This document shows, one piece after another, positions 27,439 through 34,930 of a stretch of 64,000 nucleotides of DNA. The notes under the pieces are model-generated. The model was not told the DNA's origin. It saw only the letters and a list, made by a program, of their open reading frames with translations, and did no database searches. This DNA comes from SZUA-36 sp963753105 (lineage in GTDB: Bacteria > Pseudomonadota > Gammaproteobacteria > Xanthomonadales > SZUA-36). Made by a program: the position numbers and the translations under genes. The DNA lies in NCBI GenBank assembly GCA_963753105.1, contig CAVWBD010000002.1:62001-126000 (forward strand). Reading direction: 5' to 3'. The first letter of the stretch is position 1. Each line of letters opens with the position of its first letter.

Positions 27439-27831
27439 CATTTTGCACGCTACCTCTCTCTCCATGCGATCCGCATGTGCAACACTTTCGATTCTCGACT
27501 TCAAATGGCAATGGAAATCCCGACTAGATGGACCACAAATAAACGAGACTAGCCATTTTGCTTTTACTAATTTTGTGTCCGAACTTCCACAAGACTTACA
27601 AGTATCAGCCTCATCATGCTACTTCGGGTAATGATCAAGATTTCAACTGCCTTTTCCACTTCCCAGCGCGGCACATTGTAACCTAATATCCCCCAAGCGC
27701 CATACACCATGGCCCAATTTGCCCACGCATGATTTATTGAATGCAGAAAAGGAGTGAGTCCTATCAGATTCTAACAATCCTCGGGCGATCTCAGCCTCTA
27801 TCGGAGTATAAAACCACCCAACCGTTTGCAT
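27431..27831 (-). CDS. DUF2007 protein with C-terminal zinc ribbon, three apparent frameshifts (cassette gene)
   Basis: Bridging frame changes near 27733, 27617 and 27520 gives a coherent protein of about 133 residues. It reads MQTVGWFYTPIEAEIARGLL, then HAWANWAMVYGAWGILGYNV, PRWEVEKAVEIL, then DTCKSCGSSDTKL, and GFPLPFEVENRKCCTCG. That is the DUF2007 (putative signal-transducing) domain followed by a CxxCG...CxxCG zinc ribbon of the kind such proteins often carry. Three breaks in 400 bases could mean real decay. Start ATG 27831 lies 20 bases inside the cassette; an ATG at 27852 is possible. Confidence 0.6.
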
Positions 27832-27856
27832 GAGGTTCGGCTCGTTGTGCATATAA

Positions 27857-28086
27857 CTTACATTTATGTTTGAAAAGTCATGTAACCCGCTAATTTGGGA
27901 TTTTTCTGACGTCTGATGAAGTGAAAACCCTTCAATATCATGCTGATATCTCCCCTTCTCCCTCTGTGCTAACGGGCCCATGCTGTAGATAATCCCGCAA
28001 TTTGGATGCAAACGGAGCCAAGCACTCTGATGTTCCGAGTTATTGGCTATCTATGCTCCCTCTAAATTACTGAGGGGTCAAGGTAT
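27857..28086 (-). promoter_or_regulatory. Integron leader: attI region and presumed cassette promoter
   Basis: The 230 bases between the integrase start and the first cassette junction (27856/27857, on the minus strand AAG|TTATATGC). By position it should contain attI and the promoter driving the leftward cassettes, plus the integrase promoter. I cannot place these elements more precisely, and no LexA-type box is obvious. Confidence 0.55.
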
Positions 28087-29094
28087 ATGCACAAACCGAA
28101 ACTGCTTGATCAGGTTCGTAATCAGATTCGTCTGTTCCAGTACAGCTACGACACCGAGCGCACGTACATTCACTGGATCAAGCGCTTCATCGGTTTTCAT
28201 GGAATGCAACACCCCAAGGACATGGGTAAGACCGAAATCGAGGCGTTCCTGACCCACCTGGCCGTGAACCGCAATGTTTCCCCGGCCACCCAAAACCTGG
28301 CGCTCTCCGCCATCTTGTTTATGTACCAGAAAGTGCTGGAGATTGAACTCCCCTGGTTGGATGACGTGGTGCGGGCAAAACCCAAGCGACCGGTTCCAGT
28401 CGTCCTCAGCACCCGGGAAGTTCAACAACTGATTCGACATTGCCGTCCATCCCAGCTACTGCCAGTTCAGATGCTCTACGGTTGCGGATTACGATTGATG
28501 GAATGTTTGCGGTTACGGGTCGGGGATCTCGACTTCTCACGCCGCACAGTTCGTGTTCATGCGGGCAAGGGGGGTAAAGACAGGGTCACCGTCCTGCCTG
28601 ACCACCTGGTCAAATCGCTGAGCCTTCAAGTTGAACTGGTCGGCACGCAACATCAACAGGATTTGGAGCTTGGATATGGAGAAGCCAAACTCCCTCAGGC
28701 ACTGCGGCGCAAGCTGGGAAAATCAAGTAAACGCTTCTACTGGCAGTTTCTCTTTCCCAGCCAGAATATTTCTTCAGACCCACACGACCCTGCTCGACAC
28801 TACCGCTGGCACGTGCATCGCAGCGCAGTACGAAAAGCTGTCACTGCGGCGGCTTCACAAGCCGGCATTAACAAGCGCGTCACCTGCCACACCCTGCGTC
28901 ACTCGTTTGCAACCCACCTGCTGGAGTCGGGCACTGATATCCGGACCATTCAGCAACTGCTGGGGCATAAAGACGTGCGGACGACGATGATCTATACCCA
29001 TGTTGTCGAGCGTGGCGCTTTCGGTGTGCGCTCGCCACTGGACGAAAAAAGGGATCAGGTTCATATTTTCGGCCGTAACGGCTCGGAAAAATGA
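28087..29094 (+). CDS. intI: Integron integrase (IntI-type tyrosine recombinase)
   Basis: A 335-residue tyrosine recombinase. The catalytic residues fit: R in YGCGLRLMECLRLRVGDLD, K in HAGKGGKDRVTVLP, the H-R pair in TCHTLRHSFATHLLESG, H in LLGHKDVRTTMIYTH, and the final Tyr. The extra IntI-specific segment between the box regions is present (DPHDPARHYRWHVHRSAVRK), which separates it from XerC/D. The last 14 residues are encoded by a palindrome (29051-29104) that also encodes the end of mrp. It looks intact. Confidence 0.93.
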   Translation: MHKPKLLDQVRNQIRLFQYSYDTERTYIHWIKRFIGFHGMQHPKDMGKTEIEAFLTHLAVNRNVSPATQNLALSAILFMYQKVLEIELPWLDDVVRAKPKRPVPVVLSTREVQQLIRHCRPSQLLPVQMLYGCGLRLMECLRLRVGDLDFSRRTVRVHAGKGGKDRVTVLPDHLVKSLSLQVELVGTQHQQDLELGYGEAKLPQALRRKLGKSSKRFYWQFLFPSQNISSDPHDPARHYRWHVHRSAVRKAVTAAASQAGINKRVTCHTLRHSFATHLLESGTDIRTIQQLLGHKDVRTTMIYTHVVERGAFGVRSPLDEKRDQVHIFGRNGSEK

Positions 29095-29104
29095 ACCTGA
29101 CCCC
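29051..29104. repeat. GGGGTCAGG palindrome at the integrase 3' end
   Basis: A near-perfect palindrome: GGGATCAGGTTCATATTTTC on the left, GAAAAATGAACCTGACCCC on the right, with a GCCGT-A-ACGGC hairpin in the centre. It spans the last 44 bases of intI and the last 44 bases of convergent mrp. The integrase start also lies just after GAGGGGTCAAGG (28071), so the integrase gene is bounded by GGGGTCA motifs facing inward. Confidence 0.8.
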
Positions 29105-30197
29105 TATCAGTAATTCGCACTAGTTTTGTATTACGATCTCCGGCATCTGCATAACCATGCTGCGCGGCGCCACTGACAAGCGCTCCAGCGGTCTTCAGGG
29201 CCATGCTGCTGTATGCCTTCGCCATCGGAGAATTCGGATCCTTGATCACGGTCGGCGTGCCCTCGTCCAGCGCGGAACGGATTTCCATTGATAGCGGCAG
29301 GCGTCCGAGCAGCGGAATTTCGAAGTCCTTCGCCATCGCCTCGCCGCCACCATGTCCAAAAATGGCTTCCTCGTGACCGCAGGCGGTGCAGATATGGGTG
29401 CTCATATTTTCCACCACGCCCAGCACCGGTACATCCACCTTGCGGAACATGTTGACCGCACGGCGGGCATCCAGCAGGGCGATATCCTGTGGTGTGGTCA
29501 CGATGACCGCACCGGCCACTGGAATCTTCTGCGCCAGGGTCAACTGGATATCACCGGTGCCCGGCGGCAGGTCGATCACCAGGTAATCAAGCGGGCCCCA
29601 GGCTGTATCACCCAGCAACTGCTGCAAGGCCGAGGTCACCATCGGGCCACGCCAGATCATGGCGGAGCCTTCTTCGACCAGGAATCCGATGGACATGACC
29701 TTCAGACCGTGGGCTTCCTTGGGAATGATGTGTTCGCCATCGGTGGCCGGTTGCCCGGACACACCCAGCATCGAAGGAATACTTGGACCATAGATGTCCG
29801 CATCCAGCAGCCCGACCCTGGCCCCCTGCGCCTTCAAGGCCAGTGCGAGGTTGACGGCTGTACTTGATTTGCCGACACCGCCCTTGCCTGAACCCACGGC
29901 AATGATATTGGCGATGGACGGCAACGGCTTGAGGTCTTCCTGCACCTTGTGCGGGACGATCTTGCTGCTGATGTGCACGTTGGCCTGGTCGATACCGGGC
30001 TGGTTCTCAAGCTGCGTCTTGATGCCCGCGGCCAGGGCCTTGCCCCCATCGGCCAGCGAATAACCCAGGCGGATGTCGACATTGACGGTGCCATCGTGCA
30101 CACCGACTTCGCGTACCACGCCGCCCGAGACCAGGTCACGCCCGGTGTTTTCGTCATTGATTTCAGCCAGCAAGGCCATCACGGATTCTTTGTTCAT
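29061..30197 (-). CDS. apbC: Iron-sulfur carrier P-loop ATPase Mrp/ApbC
   Basis: A 378-residue protein with an N-terminal MIP18-like (DUF59) domain and a P-loop ATPase of the Mrp/Nbp35 type (GSGKGGVGKSSTAVNLALAL). The CxxC motif for cluster binding is present (HICTACGHE), as is LDADIYGPSIPSMLG. It loads Fe-S clusters on target proteins. ATG 30197 is preferred over 30236. The C-terminal end (about 15 residues, RGQVHFSEPLRPKI) derives from the integron-side palindrome, so the original terminus has probably been replaced. Confidence 0.94.
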   Translation of the reverse strand: MNKESVMALLAEINDENTGRDLVSGGVVREVGVHDGTVNVDIRLGYSLADGGKALAAGIKTQLENQPGIDQANVHISSKIVPHKVQEDLKPLPSIANIIAVGSGKGGVGKSSTAVNLALALKAQGARVGLLDADIYGPSIPSMLGVSGQPATDGEHIIPKEAHGLKVMSIGFLVEEGSAMIWRGPMVTSALQQLLGDTAWGPLDYLVIDLPPGTGDIQLTLAQKIPVAGAVIVTTPQDIALLDARRAVNMFRKVDVPVLGVVENMSTHICTACGHEEAIFGHGGGEAMAKDFEIPLLGRLPLSMEIRSALDEGTPTVIKDPNSPMAKAYSSMALKTAGALVSGAAQHGYADAGDRNTKLVRITDRGQVHFSEPLRPKI

Positions 30198-30322
30198 GTA
30201 TTCACTGCTCTCTGTTGATCGGTTCGTTCTTGGCAAAACATGGCATTGTAACCTCTAATCCGAATACTGTTAACCAAACCAACCAGCTGCATTCTCAAAT
30301 AATACAGGGCTGTCTGACTAAA

Positions 30323-30433
30323 AAGGCTGGGCCGGGTATCCCTTACCCGGGACCGTAATTCGTCGGGATACGAATTACCGAGCGCCCATGGACGGCTTGA
30401 GCGTGTCCCGGCAAGGAATACCCGGTCCAGCTT
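30323..30433. repeat. Dispersed hairpin repeat family B, copy B2
   Basis: Outer arms AAGGCTGGGCCGGGTATCCC and, on the other side, the near-complement GGAATACCCGGTCCAGCTT. The core contains CCCGGGACCGTAATTCGTCG, a second hairpin (AATTCGTCGGGATACGAATT) and AGCGTGTCCCGG. The core is almost identical to B3; the outer arms are not. It lies in the 375-base gap between mrp and metG, which otherwise holds no gene I can support. Confidence 0.8.
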
Positions 30434-30572
30434 CTCACCCAGGCTCAAATATGACAGCAGCATATTCGAACCCTTATTACTTTTTGAGCCCGGGTGCTAC
30501 AGCTTGACGCAACCTCATGCCATAATTGCGCATTCCCTTATTGGCCCTGAAACCGGCAGCGACAGTAAAACG

Positions 30573-32591
30573 ATGAGCAAGCAAAACAGAAGAATCCTGG
30601 TCACCAGTGCCCTGCCCTATGCCAACGGCGCTATCCATATCGGACATATGCTGGAGTTCATCCAGACAGATATCTGGGCGCGTTTCCAGCGCTCGCAGGG
30701 GCACGAGTGCTATTTTGCCTGGGCGGATGATGCCCACGGTGCACCAGTCATGTTGCGTGCACAGGAAGAAGGCATTACCGCCGAGGAACTGATCGAGCGG
30801 ATGAATGCCGAGCACCAGCAGGATTTCAGGGATTTCGGGCTCAGTTTCGACCACTATTCCACCACCCACAGCGATGCCAACCGTAAATGTGTTGAAACGA
30901 TTTATGCGCACCTGCAGGAAGGCGGTTACGTCGAACGGCGCACCATTTCGCAGTTCTATGACGAAGAAAAGGGCATGTTCCTGCCCGACCGTTTCATCAA
31001 GGGCACCTGTCCCAAGTGCAAAACTGAAGACCAGTACGGCGACAGCTGCGAATCCTGTGGCAGCACCTACACTCCAACCGATTTGATCAACCCGCGCTCA
31101 GCCGTCAGCGGCACGGAACCGGTCATGCGCGATTCGGAACACTACTTCGTGCGCCTGTCCGAATTTGAAAACCGCCTGCAGAACTGGATGACCTCCGGCG
31201 CCTTGCAGGTGGAGGTGGTCAACAAGATGCAGGAATGGTTCGAGGACGGTCTGCGCGACTGGGATATTTCCCGTGACGAGCCCTATTTCGGATTCAAGAT
31301 CCCCGGCACCGATGACAAGTACTTCTACGTGTGGGTGGACGCACCGGTCGGGTACATGGCCAGCTTCAAGGAACTGTGCGATGAAAAGGGCCTGGATTTT
31401 GACGAATGGTGGTCACCGGACACCGATACCGAGCTGTACAACTTTGTCGGCAAGGACATCATCTATTTCCACACGCTGTTCTGGCCGGCGATGCTGATGG
31501 GGGCCGGCTACCGTCCACCCACCGCCGTGTATGCACACGGATTTCTGACCGTGGACGGGGTCAAGATGTCCAAGTCGCGCGGCACGTTTATCCAGGCCCG
31601 CACTTATCTCGACCACCTGAACCCGGATTACCTGCGCTATTACTTCTGCGCGCGGCTGGGTCCCGGCCTGGGCGACATCGACCTGAGCCTCGAAGATTTT
31701 GTCCTGAGGGTCAATTCGGACATGGTCGGCAAGGTCATCAACATTGCCAGCCGTTGTGCGGGCTTCATCCACCGTGGATCGGACGGCCAGCTGGCTGCAG
31801 AATTGCCCGAACCCGGGTTGTACCGGCAATTCATCGATCAGCGCGAGGCAATCGCCGACGATTTCGAACAACGCAATTACCAGTCGGCTATCCGCCGCAT
31901 CATGGCGCTGGCGGACGAGGGCAACCGCTATATCGATGAACACAAACCCTGGCAGTTGACCAAGCAGGAAGGCCAGCAGGCTAATGTGCAGGCCATTTGC
32001 ACCCAGGGCATCAACCTGTTCCGCGTGCTGATGACCTACCTGGCGCCGGTGGTGCCGTTTACCGCTGATGCCGCGGCTGAATTTCTCGGCCAGCCACTGG
32101 ACCAGTGGTCAGACCTGGACAAACCCCTGCTGGGCGTTTCCATCAACACCTTCCGGCCATTGATGACGCGCATCGACCCATTGAAGATCGAAGCCATGAT
32201 TGAAGATTCAAAAGAAAACCTGCAGTCCACGGAAGAACCGGCCGCTGAGCCACTGGACCTGGCCGATGAGATCACGATCGATGATTTCCTGAAAGTCGAT
32301 CTGCGTATCGCGAAGATCATCGATGCGCAAAAAGTGCCCGAGGCAGACAAGCTGATTCAGCTGACACTGGATTTGGGGGCTGAAACCCGCAACGTCTTTG
32401 CAGGTATCAAGTCCGCCTATGACCCGGCAGACCTGGTCGGACGGTATACCGTGATGGTCGCCAACCTGAAGCCACGCAAGATGCGTTTCGGTGTATCAGA
32501 AGGCATGGTGCTGGCGGCGGGCCCCGGTGGCAGCGACCTGTATATCCTCAGCCCGGACGAGGGCGCAATACCGGGTATGCGAGTTACTTGA
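30573..32591 (+). CDS. metG: Methionyl-tRNA synthetase
   Basis: A 672-residue class I synthetase. The HIGH motif is at residues 22-25 (GAIHIGHML) and KMSKS is in DGVKMSKSRGTFI. Four zinc-binding cysteines appear in CPKCKTEDQYGDSCESCGS. The C-terminal tRNA-binding (OB) domain is present (DFLKVDLRIAKIIDAQKVPE), so it is the long dimeric form. I chose ATG 30573 (MSKQNRRILVTSALPYANG) over an upstream in-frame ATG. Confidence 0.97.
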   Translation: MSKQNRRILVTSALPYANGAIHIGHMLEFIQTDIWARFQRSQGHECYFAWADDAHGAPVMLRAQEEGITAEELIERMNAEHQQDFRDFGLSFDHYSTTHSDANRKCVETIYAHLQEGGYVERRTISQFYDEEKGMFLPDRFIKGTCPKCKTEDQYGDSCESCGSTYTPTDLINPRSAVSGTEPVMRDSEHYFVRLSEFENRLQNWMTSGALQVEVVNKMQEWFEDGLRDWDISRDEPYFGFKIPGTDDKYFYVWVDAPVGYMASFKELCDEKGLDFDEWWSPDTDTELYNFVGKDIIYFHTLFWPAMLMGAGYRPPTAVYAHGFLTVDGVKMSKSRGTFIQARTYLDHLNPDYLRYYFCARLGPGLGDIDLSLEDFVLRVNSDMVGKVINIASRCAGFIHRGSDGQLAAELPEPGLYRQFIDQREAIADDFEQRNYQSAIRRIMALADEGNRYIDEHKPWQLTKQEGQQANVQAICTQGINLFRVLMTYLAPVVPFTADAAAEFLGQPLDQWSDLDKPLLGVSINTFRPLMTRIDPLKIEAMIEDSKENLQSTEEPAAEPLDLADEITIDDFLKVDLRIAKIIDAQKVPEADKLIQLTLDLGAETRNVFAGIKSAYDPADLVGRYTVMVANLKPRKMRFGVSEGMVLAAGPGGSDLYILSPDEGAIPGMRVT

Positions 32592-33562
32592 CCCCCATCC
32601 TGTTGCTGACGGCGCTCGGCGCGATTTGCGGCCTGGCGCTCGCCCGGGCCAACGTCCATTGCAGGGTCAATGCCGACCCGTTCATTGACTGGATCGACGC
32701 CGTGCTGCCACAAACCCAGTGCAGCCGTTGCGGACATCCCGGTTGCCGGCCTTACGCCAAGGCAATCTCAACAGGAGAAGCGGACATTAACCAGTGCCCG
32801 CCGGGTGGCCGTGATGGCATCCTCACCCTGGCTGGTCTGCTCGGCCGCGAGCCCAAACCGTTGAATCCCGACAATGGCAAGCTGGTGCCGCCAAGCGTGG
32901 TCATCGATGAACAAGCCTGCATTGGTTGTACGCTGTGTATCCAGGCCTGCCCCGTCGATGCCATCGTCGGTGCATCAAAGCTGATGCACACCATCATCGA
33001 TTCCGAATGCACCGGCTGCAAATTGTGTCTGCCGCCCTGCCCCGTGGATTGCATTGACATCATCGAGGCCGGACCTGGCGAAAACCCGGTGGAATACAGC
33101 TTCGAAGGGATTGCCACACCGCCGGATGAAAAACCCTGCATACGCTGTGGTGAATGTATCAACGTTTGCCCCGCAGCCTTGCTACCACATGAATTGCATA
33201 TGCAACTCAGCAATGGGCTGGTGAAGCAGGCAGGGGACCACGGTCTGTCCGACTGCATCGAATGCGGTGACTGTGACACGGTCTGCCCGAGCCATATCCC
33301 CTTACTCGAGTGGTTTCTCCATGGTAAACAGGCACTAGAACTCACGCAGAAGGAAGACGCGGCCGTGCGGTTGGCACGCAAACGCTTCACGGATCGCAAT
33401 CACCGCCTGCTGCGCCTGGAAGATGAGCGGTATGAGAAAATGCAGCAGCGTAAACAGGCATTGCAGGACAAGGCCGCGCAACAGGATCGTATCCGCGCAT
33501 CCATCGCACGCGCACAGCTTGGCAAGCAGGTAAAAAGAACCAGGGACAATAGTCCATCGTGA
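32588..33562 (+). CDS. RnfB/RsxB-like ferredoxin with extra RnfC-like 4Fe-4S region
   Basis: A 324-residue iron-sulfur protein starting at a TTG that overlaps the metG stop (TTGA). A short N-terminal hydrophobic stretch (ILLLTALGAICGLALARA) is followed by the RnfB cluster motif (CSRCGHPGCRPYAKAI...CPPGG) and two 4Fe-4S motifs (CIGCTLCIQACPVDAI, CTGCKLCLPPCPVDCI). Two more follow that resemble the RnfC ferredoxin part (CIRCGECINVCPAALLPHEL, CIECGDCDTVCPSHIPLLEW), then a charged coiled tail. No rnfACDGE genes are nearby, so it may act alone, perhaps serving the Fe-S enzyme Nth next door. Confidence 0.85.
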   Translation: MTPILLLTALGAICGLALARANVHCRVNADPFIDWIDAVLPQTQCSRCGHPGCRPYAKAISTGEADINQCPPGGRDGILTLAGLLGREPKPLNPDNGKLVPPSVVIDEQACIGCTLCIQACPVDAIVGASKLMHTIIDSECTGCKLCLPPCPVDCIDIIEAGPGENPVEYSFEGIATPPDEKPCIRCGECINVCPAALLPHELHMQLSNGLVKQAGDHGLSDCIECGDCDTVCPSHIPLLEWFLHGKQALELTQKEDAAVRLARKRFTDRNHRLLRLEDERYEKMQQRKQALQDKAAQQDRIRASIARAQLGKQVKRTRDNSPS

Positions 33563-33593
33563 TGACGATATCGCTACGAGAAACGGCAAGCCC

Positions 33594-34229
33594 ATGAAAA
33601 AACAGGACAGAGAAGAATTTTTCCGGCGTTTGAAAGCCATGGACCCACACCCGACGACCGAGCTCGAATACCAATCGACCTTCGAGTTGTTGATCGCCGT
33701 CATTCTTTCAGCCCAGGCCACGGATGTCAGTGTCAACCTGGCCACCCGCCGCCTGTACAGGCTTGCCAATACGCCGCAAGCCATTCTGGAACTCGGTGAA
33801 GATGGGCTCAAGGCGTACATCAAGACCATCGGCCTGTTCAACTCCAAGGCAAAGAATGTCATCGCCACCTGCAAGACCCTGCTGGAACAACACGCGGGCG
33901 AGGTTCCAGCCGAGCGTGCGGCGTTGGAGGCTCTACCCGGTGTCGGGCGCAAAACGGCCAATGTCATCCTGAACACGGCCTTTGGCCAGCCGACCATGGC
34001 AGTGGATACACACATCTTCCGCGTCGCCAACCGCACCGGCCTGGCACTCGGAAAAACACCACTCGAGGTCGAACGCAAACTGCTCAAGAGTGTGCCGGAA
34101 AATTACCTGCTCGACGCACACCACTGGCTGATCCTGCATGGCCGTTATGTTTGCAAGGCGCGTAAACCGAATTGTGCGGAATGTATCGTGCGTGACCTGT
34201 GCCGGACCGGGAAACAAAAAGGATACTGA
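33594..34229 (+). CDS. nth: Endonuclease III (DNA glycosylase/AP lyase)
   Basis: A 211-residue base excision repair enzyme for oxidised pyrimidines. The helix-hairpin-helix with catalytic lysine (LPGVGRKTANVIL), the catalytic aspartate (AVDTHIFRVANR) and the [4Fe-4S] loop C-x6-C-x2-C-x5-C (CKARKPNCAECIVRDLC) are complete. It starts 31 bases after the RnfB-like gene, an arrangement also seen in other proteobacteria. Confidence 0.97.
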   Translation: MKKQDREEFFRRLKAMDPHPTTELEYQSTFELLIAVILSAQATDVSVNLATRRLYRLANTPQAILELGEDGLKAYIKTIGLFNSKAKNVIATCKTLLEQHAGEVPAERAALEALPGVGRKTANVILNTAFGQPTMAVDTHIFRVANRTGLALGKTPLEVERKLLKSVPENYLLDAHHWLILHGRYVCKARKPNCAECIVRDLCRTGKQKGY

Positions 34230-34391
34230 TTCACCCTGGCGCGGAAATCGCCCGCCTCACCCCGGATTACGGCCATTTTAGAAATCGCCTGAAATATTTT
34301 CCAACCCAGACGGGTCTCTTGCCCCATGTTCGGGTTTTTCCTTGAAAAATGGTAAATCTCTACTACGCTTGAAGGGTAACCCGAAAACATT

Positions 34392-34419
34392 GTCACCCGT
34401 GACCCTGTCACGGCGTGAC
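34392..34419. promoter_or_regulatory. Tandem operator-like palindromes upstream of the hvf-like operon
   Basis: Two perfect inverted repeats stand side by side: GTCAC-CC-GTGAC (34392-34403) and GTCAC-GGC-GTGAC (34407-34419). A TATATA that could be a -10 element begins at 34441, 21 bases downstream, so a protein bound here would cover or abut the -35 region. A further small palindrome, CGCTT-T-AAGCG, follows at 34453-34463. This suggests a dedicated regulator for the operon, but none is encoded in the window. Confidence 0.5.
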
Positions 34420-34478
34420 GAAACCAACCCTTGAACGGGTTATATAAGCTGGCGCTTTAAGCGTTTTGTGAGACTGCT

Positions 34479-34504
34479 CCGGGCCTTGTTTGCCCGGTTT
34501 TTTT
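34479..34504 (+). terminator. Terminator-like hairpin in the presumed hvfA leader
   Basis: CCGGGC (34479-34484), a 7-base loop, GCCCGG (34492-34497) and then seven T residues. This is the form of an intrinsic terminator. It ends only 22 bases before the hvfA start and 8 bases before its GGAG ribosome-binding site. It may end nth transcription, with a separate hvfA promoter further down, or act as an attenuator for the operon if transcription starts near 34450. Confidence 0.6.
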
Positions 34505-34526
34505 GAACTTGTGGAGAAAATTTTAT

Positions 34527-34919
34527 ATGGCTAAGCAATCAAAGACTTTGAAACCCGTTACCGCTGCTGTCGGCATGGCCCTGGCGACTACCCTGGCGAT
34601 GTCACCAGCCGTCATGGCTGACAACCCGTTTGCCACCACCGATCTCAACGCCGGTTACCAACTGGCAGGCGAGAAGGGCAAGGAAGGCAAATGCGGCGAA
34701 GGCAAATGCGGCAGTGACAAGGACGCAGAAGGTAAATGCGGTGAAGGTCACGAGAAAGACAAGGAAGGCAAGTGTGGCGAAGGCAAGTGCGGTAGTGACA
34801 AGGAAAGTGCCCACAGTGAAAAGGGCAAAGAAGGTTCCTGCGGTGAAAAGGGCAAAGAGGGCGCTTGCGGTGAGGGCCACAAGAAGGACAAGGAAGGTGC
34901 CTGCGGCGGCAGTGTCTGA
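34527..34919 (+). CDS. HvfA-like RiPP precursor, secreted, eight EGxCG motifs
   Basis: A 130-residue precursor with a signal peptide (SKTLKPVTAAVGMALATTLA, cleavage likely after PAVMA at residue 31). The mature part is Gly/Lys/Glu-rich and all eight cysteines (56, 61, 71, 83, 88, 105, 114, 126) lie in EGxCG: five EGKCG, one EGSCG, two EGACG. A unit KEGKCGEGKCGSDK occurs twice. In Haemophilus HvfA, an MNIO enzyme with its partner converts such cysteines to copper-binding oxazolone/thioamide groups. The next two genes encode that enzyme pair, so modification is expected here. Confidence in the family is high; the metal and role are inferred. Confidence 0.9.
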   Translation: MAKQSKTLKPVTAAVGMALATTLAMSPAVMADNPFATTDLNAGYQLAGEKGKEGKCGEGKCGSDKDAEGKCGEGHEKDKEGKCGEGKCGSDKESAHSEKGKEGSCGEKGKEGACGEGHKKDKEGACGGSV

Positions 34920-34930
34920 GGTTTGACGCC

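Larger units (their letters stand above)
24470..29104 (-). mobile_element. Chromosomal integron: integrase, attI region and four cassettes
   Basis: The integrase gene (28087-29094, plus strand) stands back to back with four cassettes read leftward. The cassettes are 27366-27856 (DUF2007), 25700-27365 (DUF1254), 25055-25699 (BrnTA) and about 24540-25054 (small secreted protein), with clear attC sites ending the first three. The 5' end of each of these three mirrors the outer core of its own attC: GTTATATGC with GCATATAAC, GTTAGCTG with CAGCTAAC, GTTATGTG with CACATAAC. The left boundary is uncertain. Flanking genes are the protease gene and mrp. Confidence 0.88.

Noticed and set aside
27643..28011. 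A 122-codon minus-strand frame starting in the integron leader
   Set aside because: Its first 60 codons lie upstream of the cassette junction in the attI region. Only the part from ATG 27831 belongs to the DUF2007 gene.
34602..34880. A 92-codon minus-strand frame opposite the RiPP precursor
   Set aside because: It is a shadow of the repetitive EGKCG coding sequence (Ala/Phe/Leu-rich) with no initiation signal.
34527..34919. The Cys-rich precursor as a metallothionein or DUF2282 bufferin
   Set aside because: Cysteines are isolated in EGxCG motifs rather than CxC/CxxC clusters, and the DUF2282 pattern is absent; with the adjacent MNIO and DUF2063 genes, HvfA-type fits better.
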